A stretch of 45,745 nt of DNA, taken from the NCBI GenBank assembly GCA_021780105.1, contig JAJXZJ010000051.1, positions 1 to 45,745 of the forward strand, given 5' to 3'. The notes beneath the pieces were generated by a model. The model was not told the origin of the DNA and did not search any database. It saw only the letters and a list, made by a program, of their open reading frames with translations. Source of the stretch: a bacterium. GTDB lineage: Bacteria > Verrucomicrobiota > Verrucomicrobiia > Limisphaerales > J093. Positions 33,000 through 41,806 of the stretch are shown here, piece by piece (the first letter of the stretch is position 1; every line of letters starts with the position of its first letter). The position numbers and the translations under genes were made by a program.

Positions 33000-34430
33000 A
33001 TGCGGGAAAAAATTAAAAACATGAAACGTCCACTTGTTCGCCGGTTGATCCAATCCACAGCCGCCATCGCCCTGTTGGGCCTGCCGCTTTTGCTCGGCGC
33101 GGCCGAACCCAAACACCTGCTCGTGGTGACGGCCACGCGGGGATTCCGCCACAGCTCCATACCCACTGCGGAGAAGGTTCTCGCCCAGTTGGGCCAGGAG
33201 AGCGGGGCGTTCACGGTGGATTACGTGCGGGGCGGCCCCGACGGGAAGGGCGACGAGGATTTTTACAAGATGTCGCCGGAAAACCTGCCGAAATACGACG
33301 GCGTCATTTTTGCGAACACGACCGGCGAACTGCCGATCCCGGACAAGGAGTTTTTCCTGAACTGGCTCAAGTCCGGCAAGGCGTTCATCGGGATGCACTC
33401 GTGCAGCGACACCTATCACGGCTATCCGGCGTTCATTGAAATGCTGGGCGGCGAGTTCAAGGAGCACCATGCCCAGGCGCATGTGGACTGCCTCAACGAG
33501 GATCCCAAGCATCCGGCCCTCCAGGCGGTGCCGCCGGGCTGGAAGGTGTTCGACGAGATTTACCTCTTCAAGAACTTCCACCGCGACCAGGTGCATGGCC
33601 TGCTGTGGTTGGACCAGCATCCGAACGACGGCTATCCGGGCGATTTCCCCGTGGCCTGGTGCAAAGACTACGGCAAGGGCCGCGTGTTCTACATTTCACT
33701 CGGACACCGCGAGGACGTGTGGGATCCGAACTGGACCGACGGCAACGGCAAGCGCGACAATCCGCCCGAAGTCGCCAGGACGTATCAAAAGGTTCTCCTC
33801 GGCGGCATCAAGTGGACGCTGGGCCTGGAACCGGGTGACGCCGCGCCGCAAAGCACGGCGTATCAAGTCAGCGCGTCAGAGGCGGCGGAGGGCTTCAAGC
33901 CGGTGTTCGACGGGGTGGACCTCAAGGGTTGGCACCTTCGCAATCCGAGCAAGCCGAGCTGGAGCGTCCAGAACGGGATGCTGGTGAACACCGCCGCCCA
34001 CCACGGGGACGGCTCTGATCTGGTGTCCGACCAGAAGTATTGGAATTTCACGGCCCGTTACGAATACATGGTGGCCAAGGGCAGCAACAGCGGCTTCTAC
34101 CTGCGCGGCCGGCACGAGGTCCAGATCCTCGACGATGGCGACGCCACGGAACCTTCCATCACGAGCAACGGCTCGATCTACAATCACACCGCCCCGAGCA
34201 AAATGGTGTCCAAGAAGCCGGGCGAGTGGCAGACGGTCGAGGCGACGATCATCGGCCACAAGGTGACGGTGACCCTGAACGGCGTGAAGATCATTGACAA
34301 CGTGACGGTGGACCGGCCCACCGGCAGCGAACTGGACGGCAACGTGAACGATCCGGGCAGCCTGTTCCTGCAAGGCGACCACGGCGCGGTGGCCTTCCGC
34401 AACGTGCGGATCAAGGTTCTGCCGGACTAG
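33000..34430 (+). CDS. Secreted ThuA-like plus DUF1080 (3-keto-disaccharide hydrolase-like) fusion
   Basis: 476 residues. Signal peptide ([21 protein letters not shown]). Residues about 38-275 form a ThuA-like flavodoxin/amidotransferase-type domain with [37 protein letters not shown] and [13 protein letters not shown]. Residues about 295-476 form a DUF1080 concanavalin-like jelly roll ([35 protein letters not shown]). DUF1080 enzymes studied in Bacteroides hydrolyse 3-keto-glycosides, and ThuA-type proteins belong to the keto-sugar pathway, so both parts fit one extracellular sugar pathway. Gfo/Idh/MocA genes on both sides would supply the keto-sugar step. ATG 33021 is an alternative start. 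Confidence 0.9.
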   Translation: MREKIKNMKRPLVRRLIQSTAAIALLGLPLLLGAAEPKHLLVVTATRGFRHSSIPTAEKVLAQLGQESGAFTVDYVRGGPDGKGDEDFYKMSPENLPKYDGVIFANTTGELPIPDKEFFLNWLKSGKAFIGMHSCSDTYHGYPAFIEMLGGEFKEHHAQAHVDCLNEDPKHPALQAVPPGWKVFDEIYLFKNFHRDQVHGLLWLDQHPNDGYPGDFPVAWCKDYGKGRVFYISLGHREDVWDPNWTDGNGKRDNPPEVARTYQKVLLGGIKWTLGLEPGDAAPQSTAYQVSASEAAEGFKPVFDGVDLKGWHLRNPSKPSWSVQNGMLVNTAAHHGDGSDLVSDQKYWNFTARYEYMVAKGSNSGFYLRGRHEVQILDDGDATEPSITSNGSIYNHTAPSKMVSKKPGEWQTVEATIIGHKVTVTLNGVKIIDNVTVDRPTGSELDGNVNDPGSLFLQGDHGAVAFRNVRIKVLPD

Positions 34431-34440
34431 ATTTCCGCCT

Positions 34441-34480
34441 GGCCCCGGAGCGGCTCAAAAGTTGGGCAGGCTCCGGGGCC
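34441..34480 (+). terminator. Long-stem hairpin after the ThuA-DUF1080 gene
   Basis: GGCCCCGGAG (34441-34450) is exactly complementary to CTCCGGGGCC (34471-34480) across a 20-nt loop, 10 bp after the stop. The stem is strong but followed by GGTGAAAATT, not a U-tract on the sense strand. Confidence 0.5.
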
Positions 34481-34604
34481 GGTGAAAATTACGTTTGCAA
34501 ATCCGTTTTCAGGCAGGAGACACTACCGGGAACGAACGCAAGCCGGTGCGAAACGGAGAGGCGCGGGGCGCGCCAACCCTGCGGCCGGAACGACACTGAC
34601 AGAC

Positions 34605-36011
34605 ATGAAACAAAGCCATTTATCTGAAGTCAATCGCCGCGAATTCCTCGCCGGCGGCTCGTTTGCCACCCTGATGATGCTGATGGGCGGCGTGCCACTC
34701 AACGCGGCGGACGAGAAGGCGACCAACGCGGAGGGCGTGACGAGTTACAAGGCCAAGTCCGTGCCGGTGAAGGTCGGCGTCATCGGCTGCGGCGTCTGGG
34801 CGCGGGATATTCTAAAAACGCTTTCGTTGCTTCCGCACGGTCCGGTGGTGGCCATTTGCGACACGTATCCGGCGTTCTTGAAGCGCGCCGGCAACCTCGC
34901 CCCAAACGCGAAGCATTACGGCGATTACAACGAGCTGCTCGCGGACAAGAACGTGGAGGCCGTCATCGTCGCCACGCCTTCGCATCTGCACAAGGACCTC
35001 GTCCTGGCCGCGTTCAAGGCGGGCAAACACGTCTATTGCGAGGCGCCGATGGGGACGACCATGGACGACGCGCGGGCCATCGCCGCCGCGGCCAAGAACA
35101 ACTTCAAGCTCAACTTCCAGGCCGGTCTGCAAAGCCGCTCGGACAAGCAGATCATCAATCTGGAAAAGTTCATCCGCTCCGGCGCGCCCGGCAAATTGAT
35201 CAAGGGCCGCCAGCAGTTCCAAAAGAAACAAAGCTGGCGCCTGGCCTCGCCGAATCCCGATCGCGAGAAGGAAATCAACTGGCGGCTGGACAAGGACATT
35301 TCGCTGGGGCTGATCGGCGAGATCGGCATTCACCAGATTGACGTGGCCAACTGGTTCCTGGCCAATCTGCCGCTCTCGGTCAGCGGTTTTGGCTCGCTGC
35401 TCCAGTGGAAGGACGGCCGCACCGTGCCGGACAATGTAACCGTGCGGATCGAATACCCCGGCGGCATTTTCCTGAACTACGAAGCGACGATTGACAACTC
35501 CTTCGAATCTGAAATGGGCGTGTTCTATGGCACAGACGCCGCCATCATGATGCGCGACCGCCGCGCCTGGATGTTCAAGGAAGTGGACGCCCCGCTGCTC
35601 GGCTGGGAGGTCTATGGCAAGAAGGAGGCGTTTTACAAGGACAGCGGCATTGTCCTCGGCGCGGGCGCAACCGCCCAGACCGCCCAGGAGAAAAAGCCCG
35701 CGGCCCCGGGTGCCACCGCCGCGCCCGCCTCCGACGTGGCGGACGAAGTCAGCGCGCTGCAATACGCCCTGGATTCCTTCCTCGTCAACAGCCACCTGGT
35801 GGCCGCCGGCGTGAAGGACTTCATTGACACCTACGGCGAAGGCGACGACCAGGCGCTCAAGGATTACCTCAAGGACCAGGAGAAGAACTACCTGCCGGCG
35901 GTCGGCTGGAAGGAGGGCTTCGAATCCGTCGTCACCGCCATCAAGGCCCATGAGGCCGTGATGAAAGGGGAGAAGATCGTGTTCGACAAGGCCTGGTTCA
36001 ACGTGGCCTGA
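34605..36011 (+). CDS. Gfo/Idh/MocA-like oxidoreductase with EAP in place of EKP
   Basis: 468 residues. Tat-like leader NRREFLAGGSFATLMMLMGG, then a Rossmann domain starting VGVIGCGVWARD (57-68). The family's EKP motif reads YCEAPMG: E146, A147, P148, so the usual catalytic Lys is absent. The downstream substrate-domain motif GEIGIHQIDVANWFL is retained. A Pro/Ala-rich loop (about 360-380: EKKPAAPGATAAPASD) interrupts the C-terminal domain. Loss of the Lys suggests a changed reaction or a non-catalytic partner. It lies between ThuA-DUF1080 and YceI genes on the same strand. ATG 34605 is chosen because it opens the Tat leader. Confidence 0.88.
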   Translation: MKQSHLSEVNRREFLAGGSFATLMMLMGGVPLNAADEKATNAEGVTSYKAKSVPVKVGVIGCGVWARDILKTLSLLPHGPVVAICDTYPAFLKRAGNLAPNAKHYGDYNELLADKNVEAVIVATPSHLHKDLVLAAFKAGKHVYCEAPMGTTMDDARAIAAAAKNNFKLNFQAGLQSRSDKQIINLEKFIRSGAPGKLIKGRQQFQKKQSWRLASPNPDREKEINWRLDKDISLGLIGEIGIHQIDVANWFLANLPLSVSGFGSLLQWKDGRTVPDNVTVRIEYPGGIFLNYEATIDNSFESEMGVFYGTDAAIMMRDRRAWMFKEVDAPLLGWEVYGKKEAFYKDSGIVLGAGATAQTAQEKKPAAPGATAAPASDVADEVSALQYALDSFLVNSHLVAAGVKDFIDTYGEGDDQALKDYLKDQEKNYLPAVGWKEGFESVVTAIKAHEAVMKGEKIVFDKAWFNVA

Positions 36012-36070
36012 CCGCCAGAAACACAGATGAATTTCGGCAGAACGACTAACCACAAATTCGCAGAAATCCT

Positions 36071-36739
36071 ATGAAATTGACCCACTGGACCTTGAATCTG
36101 ACCGCCGCCGCCGTGCTGGCCAGCCTCGCGCTGCTGGCCCAGGACACCCTTCGCTACAACGCCCAGCCGCGTGGCTCCAAAGTGACCATCAACGGCACCT
36201 CGAACATTCACGATTGGGAAGTTGAAGGCGAAGTGATCGGCGGTTATTTCGAAGTCGAGTCCGCCTTCGGCACCGACAAATCGCTCAAATCCGTCACGAG
36301 CCTCAACACGCCCGGAAGCGCGCCCAAGTCGGCCCTCTTCATTCCCATCACCTCGCTCAAAAGCCAGGTGGCCATCGGTCGTGACAAGATGGACAGCGTG
36401 ATGCAGCAGGCGATGAAGGCGGACGACAATCCCCAGATCCGCTACAAGCTCACCGAGATGACGATCAAGGGCACCGTGCCGGACAGTGGAACGCCGGTGA
36501 AGTTCGACACGAAGGGCGACCTGGCCATGTCCGGCATGACCAACAAGATTGACATGGAAGTCACGATGGAGCGCATGGACGACGGCAAGATCAAATTCAG
36601 CGGCACGAAGGTGCTGGACATGACCGGGTGGAAGATCGAGCCGCCGGCGCCGAAACTGGCCTTGGGCATGATCCACACGGGCAAGGAAGTCACGATCAAG
36701 TTCGAGTGGCTGCTCGCGCCCCGGCACGTCAACAAATGA
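36071..36739 (+). CDS. YceI-family secreted protein
   Basis: 222 residues. A signal peptide (LTHWTLNLTAAAVLASLALLA) precedes a YceI-like lipocalin-type barrel. Visible family phrases are SKVTINGTSNIHDWEVEG, the paired-strand KLTEMTIKGTV and GDLAMSGMTNKIDMEVTM. YceI proteins bind isoprenoid or other amphiphilic ligands in the periplasm; the ligand here is unknown. It ends in a textbook terminator, so it is the last gene of its transcript, perhaps together with the upstream oxidoreductase 59 bp away. Confidence 0.9.
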   Translation: MKLTHWTLNLTAAAVLASLALLAQDTLRYNAQPRGSKVTINGTSNIHDWEVEGEVIGGYFEVESAFGTDKSLKSVTSLNTPGSAPKSALFIPITSLKSQVAIGRDKMDSVMQQAMKADDNPQIRYKLTEMTIKGTVPDSGTPVKFDTKGDLAMSGMTNKIDMEVTMERMDDGKIKFSGTKVLDMTGWKIEPPAPKLALGMIHTGKEVTIKFEWLLAPRHVNK

Positions 36740-36763
36740 TCCGGTTGCAGAACTGTTCCTTTC

Positions 36764-36793
36764 AGCGCGGCCAGGAACGGCCGCGCTTTTTTT
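36764..36793 (+). terminator. Rho-independent terminator after the YceI gene
   Basis: Perfect 9-bp stem AGCGCGGCC (36764-36772) / GGCCGCGCT (36779-36787) with a 6-nt loop, followed at once by a run of T. Starts 24 bp after the stop codon. Confidence 0.93.
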
Positions 36794-36869
36794 GTGGTCG
36801 CGGCCAGCCGGGAAATCGGTCCGTTCCCGCGCTGGGTTGCCCGCTGGCGCCAACAGAACCGGGATCGGC

Positions 36870-37631
36870 TCAGCCGCCGTTGACCGCGCTGGCCCGCACG
36901 AAATCGCGGAACAACTCCCGGTAATGCGGATGATTTGGCAGCAGGCGCTCCGGGTGGAACTGCACGGACACAAACCACGGCAGCAGGCCGGTCTCCGCCG
37001 CGGTGAATTCCATGGCCTCCACCACGCCGTCGGGCGCCGTGCCCACGGCGCGGAACGGCGGCGCCACGCGGTCCACCGCCTGGTGATGCGTGCTGTTCAC
37101 CGCGATGGCGGTGGCGGCGAGCAGCCGCGCCAGCCGCGAATCCGGCGCGAGGTTCACCGGATGCACCGGCTCGTTTTTCCGCTCGAACTGCCGGTGCGGC
37201 AGCGCGTCCGGCAACTGGGTGGGAATGTCCAGCAGCAGCGTGCCGCCGAACGCGACGTTCAGGATTTGCTGTCCGCGGCAGATGGCGAACAGCGGCTTGC
37301 GCTGGCGGAAAATTTCAGGGATGAGCAGCGTTTCAAAAAGGTCACGCTCCGGCTCGGTGGTTTTCACCTTGGCGCGCAACGCCGCCGGGGCGCCGGCCGC
37401 GTAAAGCTCCGGCTGCACGTCCTCGCCGCCGGTAAGCATCACGCCGTCGCAGCGCCGCACGCACTCGGCGATGTAGTCCGGCGCGGCCGTGCAGGAGGCC
37501 ACCAGCGGAAAACCGCCCGCGGCCAGAACGGCCCGCGCGTAACACTCGGAGACATCCAAGGAAGGATCCTCAAACTCGAAGCCCCGCAGCCGGGTGCCGG
37601 GCAGAATCAAAATGAGCGGCGACGTTTGCAT
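36870..37631 (-). CDS. Gamma-glutamyl-gamma-aminobutyrate hydrolase family (C26) amidohydrolase
   Basis: 253 residues, class I glutamine-amidotransferase-like fold. The nucleophile is C118 in LFAICRGQQILN, and the catalytic His-Glu pair is in VSVQFHPER near residue 217. The N-terminal GTRLRGFEF and VMLTGGEDVQPELY match PuuD-like members. These enzymes hydrolyse gamma-glutamyl amides, for example in polyamine breakdown, but no other puu genes lie nearby. ATG 37631 gives the usual N-terminus. It is downstream of the sugar porter on the same strand (gap of 97 bp). Confidence 0.9.
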   Translation of the reverse strand: MQTSPLILILPGTRLRGFEFEDPSLDVSECYARAVLAAGGFPLVASCTAAPDYIAECVRRCDGVMLTGGEDVQPELYAAGAPAALRAKVKTTEPERDLFETLLIPEIFRQRKPLFAICRGQQILNVAFGGTLLLDIPTQLPDALPHRQFERKNEPVHPVNLAPDSRLARLLAATAIAVNSTHHQAVDRVAPPFRAVGTAPDGVVEAMEFTAAETGLLPWFVSVQFHPERLLPNHPHYRELFRDFVRASAVNGG

Positions 37632-37728
37632 CGCCGGAAAGAGAGACGAAAACCGGCGCGTCCGCAACCCGGAAGCGACCAGAAGACCGACCCGTTCACG
37701 CCCGAATGCGGCCGGCGCCTGCCGTGGC

Positions 37729-39057
37729 TCAGCCGATGCCGAGTTTCTTTTGCAGTTGTTCCAGGGAGACGCCCTTGGTTTCCGGATACACCATCATCAC
37801 CACGGTGAACTGGACCAGCATCATGATGGCGAAGAACACGAACGGGTAGCCGCCCGAGGACTTGGCCAGCACCGGAAACGAGTACGACACCACCGCGCAC
37901 ATGAACCAGTGGGTGAAGCTGCCCAGCGCCTGCCCCTTGGCGCGGACACGGTTTGGAAACACCTCGCTGATGTAAACCCAGATCACCGCGCCCTGCGAAA
38001 ACGCAAAGAACGCGATGTAGCCCACCAGCAGCCAGACCAGCAGGTGCTGGTGACGGTTCGTGAAAAAGATCACCGACACCCCGGCGAGGCACAACGCCGT
38101 GCCGATCGAGCCGATCAGCAACAAAACCTTCCGCCCCACGCGGTCAATCACCGTCATCGCGACCAGGGTGAAGATCAGATTCGTGGCGCCGATGGCCACG
38201 GATTGCAGATCGCCGGACACCTTCGAGAAGCCGGCCATCGTGAAAATGTCGTTGAGGTAATAGAGCAGCCCGTTGATGCCGGAGAGCTGGTTGAACACCG
38301 CGATCGAAACCGCCAGAAACACCGGGAAGCGATATTTGCCGGAGAACAGCGGTTCGTCCGCGTGACCGTGTTCGGTGTCAATGGACGCGATGATTTCCTG
38401 CAACTCGGCTTCGACGTTCTCCTCGCCGATGCGCGTCAGCACCTCGCGCGCCTCGGCCACGTGATTGCGTTGCACCAGCCACCGCGGGCTGCGCGGGATG
38501 GTGAACAGCAGAAGGAAGAACGCCGCCGAGGGCAGGGCGCCCACCGCCAGCTTCACCCGCCATTCCACGTCCCCCAGATTCGCCAGGCCCACGAGGTAGT
38601 TCGACAGGTAGGCGAACAGGATGCCGAGCACGATGTTGAACTGGAAGAAGCCCACGAGCCGGCCGCGCCACTTGGCCGGCGCCACCTCCGCGATGTAAAT
38701 CGGTCCCAGCACCGACGCGCCCCCGATGCCCAGTCCGCCGATGAACCGAAACGCCATCAGCGAGGTCCAGTTCCACGCCAGCCCGCAGCCGAGCGAGCAA
38801 ACGAAGAAAAACACGCCCATGATTTTCAGGCATTCGCGCGCGCCGTAACGCTCGCCGGGGATGCCGGCGAACATGGCGCCGCAAATCGTCCCGAAGATCG
38901 CCACCGCCACCGTCAGGCCCTTCGCGGATTCCGTCAGGCTGAACAGCTTTACCAGCGCCTCGTTCGCGCCGGAAATGACCGCCGTGTCGAAGCCGAACAA
39001 CAATCCGCCCAGGCCGGCCACCAGCGCGCAACGCAGCAAAATTCCACTCAATTTCAT
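37729..39057 (-). CDS. Sugar porter family MFS transporter
   Basis: 442 residues, twelve helices. Hallmarks are GGLLFGFDTAVISGANE in helix 1, GERYGARECLK in the 2-3 loop, GASVLGPIYIAEVAPAKWRG, DRVGRKVLLLIG in the 8-9 loop and YPETKGVSLEQLQ at the end. The central motif reads RSPRWL where most members have ESPRWL. It is not a close copy of the transporter at 17499. An AAGGA sequence eight bases before ATG 39057 may be its ribosome binding site. It is divergent from the acetate kinase gene. The very long open frame above it on this strand is antisense to that kinase and is not coding. Confidence 0.92.
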   Translation of the reverse strand: MKLSGILLRCALVAGLGGLLFGFDTAVISGANEALVKLFSLTESAKGLTVAVAIFGTICGAMFAGIPGERYGARECLKIMGVFFFVCSLGCGLAWNWTSLMAFRFIGGLGIGGASVLGPIYIAEVAPAKWRGRLVGFFQFNIVLGILFAYLSNYLVGLANLGDVEWRVKLAVGALPSAAFFLLLFTIPRSPRWLVQRNHVAEAREVLTRIGEENVEAELQEIIASIDTEHGHADEPLFSGKYRFPVFLAVSIAVFNQLSGINGLLYYLNDIFTMAGFSKVSGDLQSVAIGATNLIFTLVAMTVIDRVGRKVLLLIGSIGTALCLAGVSVIFFTNRHQHLLVWLLVGYIAFFAFSQGAVIWVYISEVFPNRVRAKGQALGSFTHWFMCAVVSYSFPVLAKSSGGYPFVFFAIMMLVQFTVVMMVYPETKGVSLEQLQKKLGIG

Positions 39058-39201
39058 TCGTGCATCCTTCGGTTCGTCATCAACAGGGCAAAACGTGGCC
39101 GCTTTCATAGCCGCAACCGCGGAGGCTTGAAAGCAAAACCGCGCGCGGCGAAGCCCGGGTTTCGCGTTGCCGCGTCCGCCGGCCGGGCGCAGCCTGCCGG
39201 C

Positions 39202-40389
39202 GTGAGCATTCTCGTGTTCAACGCCGGTTCGAGCAGCCTCAAGTTTGGAGTGTTCGACGCCGGGGCCGAAACCTGGCTGCAGTCCGGCCAGTTCGACTGG
39301 GCCGGCGGCGACCGTTGCCAGGCCCGATGCACCCTCGGCCGTCCGGACGCCGGCGAACGCCGATTCGTCGTCTCGGTGCCGGACGACCGCGCCGCGGTGG
39401 CCGGGGCGTTGCGCCTCCTCGCCGTGCGCGAGCCGGTGACGCTGGTCGGCCACCGCGTCGTTCACGCCGGCGGTGAGTTCGGCGTCGCCGCCCGCGTGGA
39501 CGCGCGGGTGAAGGCGGCCGTCGCGCGCTTCGCAGAGGTGGCGCCCCTGCACAACCCACCGGCGCTGGCCGCCATCGAGGCGGCCGGGGCGCTGCTGCCG
39601 GGCGTGCCGCAGGTGGCGGTGTTCGACACGGCGTTCTTCGCCGGCCTGCCGCCGCGCGCGTCGCTGTATCCGCTGCCGTTCGAGTGGCACGAGCGGTTTG
39701 GCGTGCGACGGATCGGCTTCCACGGCATCAGCAACGCGTGGTGTGCCGCCCGCGCCGTGACCATGCTGGGACGCGGGCCGGCCGGCCTGCGGCTGATCAC
39801 CTGTCATCTCGGCGGCGGCTGCTCCGCCACCGCAGTGAACGACGGCGCGCCGGTGGCGACGACCATGGGCTTTTCGCCGTTGGAAGGGCTGATGATGGGC
39901 ACGCGCTGCGGTTCGGTGGATCCGGGCATGTTGATTCATCTGCTGCGACGGGGCGGCCTGTCGGTGGAGGAACTCGATGCCGCATTGAACCACCGCTCCG
40001 GTCTGCTTGGCGTTTCGGGCATTTCGCCGGATTTTGCGCACATCGAGGCGGCGGCGGCAGCGGGCAACGAACGCGCACGGCTGGCCTTTGACATGTTTGC
40101 CGACCGCGTGCGCGCGGCGATCGGCGCATTGGCGGTGACGCTGGGCGGCGTGGACGCGTTGATTTTCACCGATCGCGTGGGCGAAGGCTCGTCCGCGTTG
40201 CGCGCCGCTGCCTGCGCCGGCCTGGAGTGTCTTGGCGTCCGGCTCGACCGTGTTCACAACCGGCTGGCGCGGCCGGACGCCGACGTGGCGACATCGGATT
40301 CGCCGGTGCGAATTCTGGTCATCCACACCGAGGAAGAGCGTTGGATCGCGCGGGAGACGGCGCGGGTCGCCGGCGCAACCGCCGCGTAA
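39202..40389 (+). CDS. ackA: Acetate kinase (divergent)
   Basis: 395 residues from a GTG start, the family length. Key residues align: N7 in VFNAGSSSLKFG, R85 in GHRVVHAGGEF, H117 in PLHNPP, D142 in FDTAFF, H174 in GFHGIS, and R235 in MMGTRCGSVDP. A glutamate equivalent to the metal-binding one is in IHTEEERWIARET. It interconverts acetyl phosphate and acetate with ATP. Several usually fixed spots differ: GISN for GTSH, HLGGG for HLGNG, GSVDP for GDIDP, and FTDRVGEGS for FTAGIGENS. No phosphotransacetylase gene lies near. The frame upstream of 39202 is open for over 1.6 kb because it is antisense to the transporter; only the part from GTG 39202 is supported. Confidence 0.88.
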   Translation: MSILVFNAGSSSLKFGVFDAGAETWLQSGQFDWAGGDRCQARCTLGRPDAGERRFVVSVPDDRAAVAGALRLLAVREPVTLVGHRVVHAGGEFGVAARVDARVKAAVARFAEVAPLHNPPALAAIEAAGALLPGVPQVAVFDTAFFAGLPPRASLYPLPFEWHERFGVRRIGFHGISNAWCAARAVTMLGRGPAGLRLITCHLGGGCSATAVNDGAPVATTMGFSPLEGLMMGTRCGSVDPGMLIHLLRRGGLSVEELDAALNHRSGLLGVSGISPDFAHIEAAAAAGNERARLAFDMFADRVRAAIGALAVTLGGVDALIFTDRVGEGSSALRAAACAGLECLGVRLDRVHNRLARPDADVATSDSPVRILVIHTEEERWIARETARVAGATAA

Positions 40390-40677
40390 CGGAACGATGC
40401 CGTTAAATCCCTGGTGGAACGGGCTGCCAGCCCGTCAGAGGAGGCAGGCTGTGGACAACGTTTGTCGGCAGGCGGCTTGGGACCGGGTGGCGAACGGCAC
40501 GTTCCAAAAAAACAAGCCCATTGCAAGCCGGCCGCAGGCGGGCGCTCCGTTTATCAGCTTGGTGTGGTGCCGGTGCCAAGGTTGCCCCCACCAAAGCGCG
40601 CCACGAGTTTGCGCTGGCATCCCTCACCGGCTTTGCCCAACATCCCGGTGACGTTGCCGGGCCAGCCCCGATCCGCC
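40390..40677. other. Intergenic region with a REP-like palindrome
   Basis: About 290 bp between acetate kinase and purS without a supported gene. It has the palindrome at 40419-40435 and other GC-rich short repeats (for example around 40535-40550). The frame that runs through it into purS looks non-coding. Confidence 0.4.
40419..40435. repeat. REP-like palindrome
   Basis: ACGGGCTG-C-CAGCCCGT is a perfect 8-bp inverted repeat with a single-base centre, in a gene-free region. The form recalls the REP elements common between genes in related bacteria, but only one copy is seen here. Confidence 0.4.
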
Positions 40678-40920
40678 ATGAAAGCGAAGATTGTCATCAC
40701 TCCGAAAAAAGCCGTCCTCGACCCGCAGGGCAAGACGGTTCAGAACGCGCTCGCCTACCTCGGCTACCAGGGCGTCAGCGCCGTCCACGTCGGTAAATAC
40801 CTGGAGGTGGAACTGACCGGCACGGACGCCGCCGCCGCGCGCCAGGCGCTCGACGAGGCCTGCCACCGGTTCCTCAGCAACCCGGTGATCGAGGATTACC
40901 GGCTGGAGATTGTGGAGTGA
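40678..40920 (+). CDS. purS: Phosphoribosylformylglycinamidine synthase subunit PurS
   Basis: 80 residues, the standard size. The sequence begins MKAKIVITPKKAVLDPQGKT and continues NALAYLGYQGVSAVHVGKYL, matching PurS. With PurQ and PurL it forms the FGAM synthase of purine biosynthesis, PurS serving as the small assembly subunit. purQ starts 47 bp downstream; the large subunit PurL is not in the window. The frame upstream of ATG 40678 carries no family sequence. Confidence 0.95.
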   Translation: MKAKIVITPKKAVLDPQGKTVQNALAYLGYQGVSAVHVGKYLEVELTGTDAAAARQALDEACHRFLSNPVIEDYRLEIVE

Positions 40921-40967
40921 CCCTGGCGGCTGAACGTTGCTATTGAAACTTCACTCCGATTTCCGCC

Positions 40968-41678
40968 ATGCACTTCGCCGTTCTCCAGTTTCCCGCGTCG
41001 AACTGTGATCAGGACGCCGTCCACGCGGTGCGCGTGCTCGGCCACACCGCCGCCTGCGTCTGGCACAAGGAGACTTCACTGGGTGGCGCCGACGCGGTGA
41101 TCGTGCCCGGCGGGTTCAGCTACGGGGATTATCTCCGCACCGGCGCGATTGCGCGCTTCAGTCCGGTGATGCAGGCGGTGCAGACGTTCGCGGCCGCCGG
41201 CGGTCTGGTCATCGGCATTTGCAACGGCTTTCAAATTTTGTGCGAAGCGGGGTTGTTGCCCGGTGCGCTGATCCGCAATCGTTCGCTCCAGTTCCGCTGC
41301 GAATACGTCTTCCTCAAGACTGCCACCACCAACTCGCCGTTCACCCACCGCATTCCCCCGGACCAATGGCTGCGCCTGCCGATTGCGCACGGCGAGGGCT
41401 GTTACTTTGCCGACGAGGCCACGCTGGCCAGCCTGCGCGCCCATGACCAGATTCTCTGGCAATACTGCTCTGCCGGCGGCGAAATTACTGACGGCGCCAA
41501 CCCGAACGGCTCCCTGCTCAACATTGCCGGCGTCTGCAACGAAGCCCGCAACGTGGCCGGACTCATGCCGCATCCCGAACGTGCCTGCGAGCCGATTCTC
41601 GGCAGCGACGACGGCCGGCTGGTGTTCGCGAGCATGATCGCCGCGCTGGAAAACCGCCGCCCGGCCGCGGCGGCCTGA
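40968..41678 (+). CDS. purQ: Phosphoribosylformylglycinamidine synthase subunit PurQ
   Basis: 236 residues. Glutaminase subunit: nucleophile C85 in [14 protein letters not shown], oxyanion-hole region [17 protein letters not shown], and the His-Glu pair in [20 protein letters not shown] is also conserved. It supplies ammonia to PurL. It lies 47 bp after purS on the same strand, so the two are probably cotranscribed. Confidence 0.96.
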   Translation: MHFAVLQFPASNCDQDAVHAVRVLGHTAACVWHKETSLGGADAVIVPGGFSYGDYLRTGAIARFSPVMQAVQTFAAAGGLVIGICNGFQILCEAGLLPGALIRNRSLQFRCEYVFLKTATTNSPFTHRIPPDQWLRLPIAHGEGCYFADEATLASLRAHDQILWQYCSAGGEITDGANPNGSLLNIAGVCNEARNVAGLMPHPERACEPILGSDDGRLVFASMIAALENRRPAAAA

Positions 41679-41735
41679 GCCTGCGCGCGTCCCGTTGACG
41701 TCCTCCGCGCGCCTTCCCGGCGGCGCGTTCCGCGC

Positions 41736-41763
41736 TTGCCTGCGTCTCCCCGCGTCCTATACT
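41736..41763 (+). promoter_or_regulatory. Promoter of the malate dehydrogenase gene
   Basis: TTGCCT (41736-41741), 16-nt spacer, TATACT (41758-41763, five of six consensus bases). The predicted leader before ATG 41807 is about 37 nt and includes GGAAAG (41776-41781), not near enough for a classic ribosome binding site. Confidence 0.5.
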
Positions 41764-41806
41764 GCCTGCTCCTTTGGAAAGATGAATCTTACGTTTCGCA
41801 TTTGAC

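Noticed and set aside
37729..40326. 865-codon minus-strand open frame read as one giant protein
   Set aside because: Only the part from 39057 downward (the sugar porter) has protein family sequence; the rest is antisense to acetate kinase and is His/Arg-rich GC-shadow.
39202..40389. Reading the acetate kinase gene as starting far upstream at 37594
   Set aside because: The upstream codons are antisense to the transporter; family sequence begins exactly at GTG 39202.
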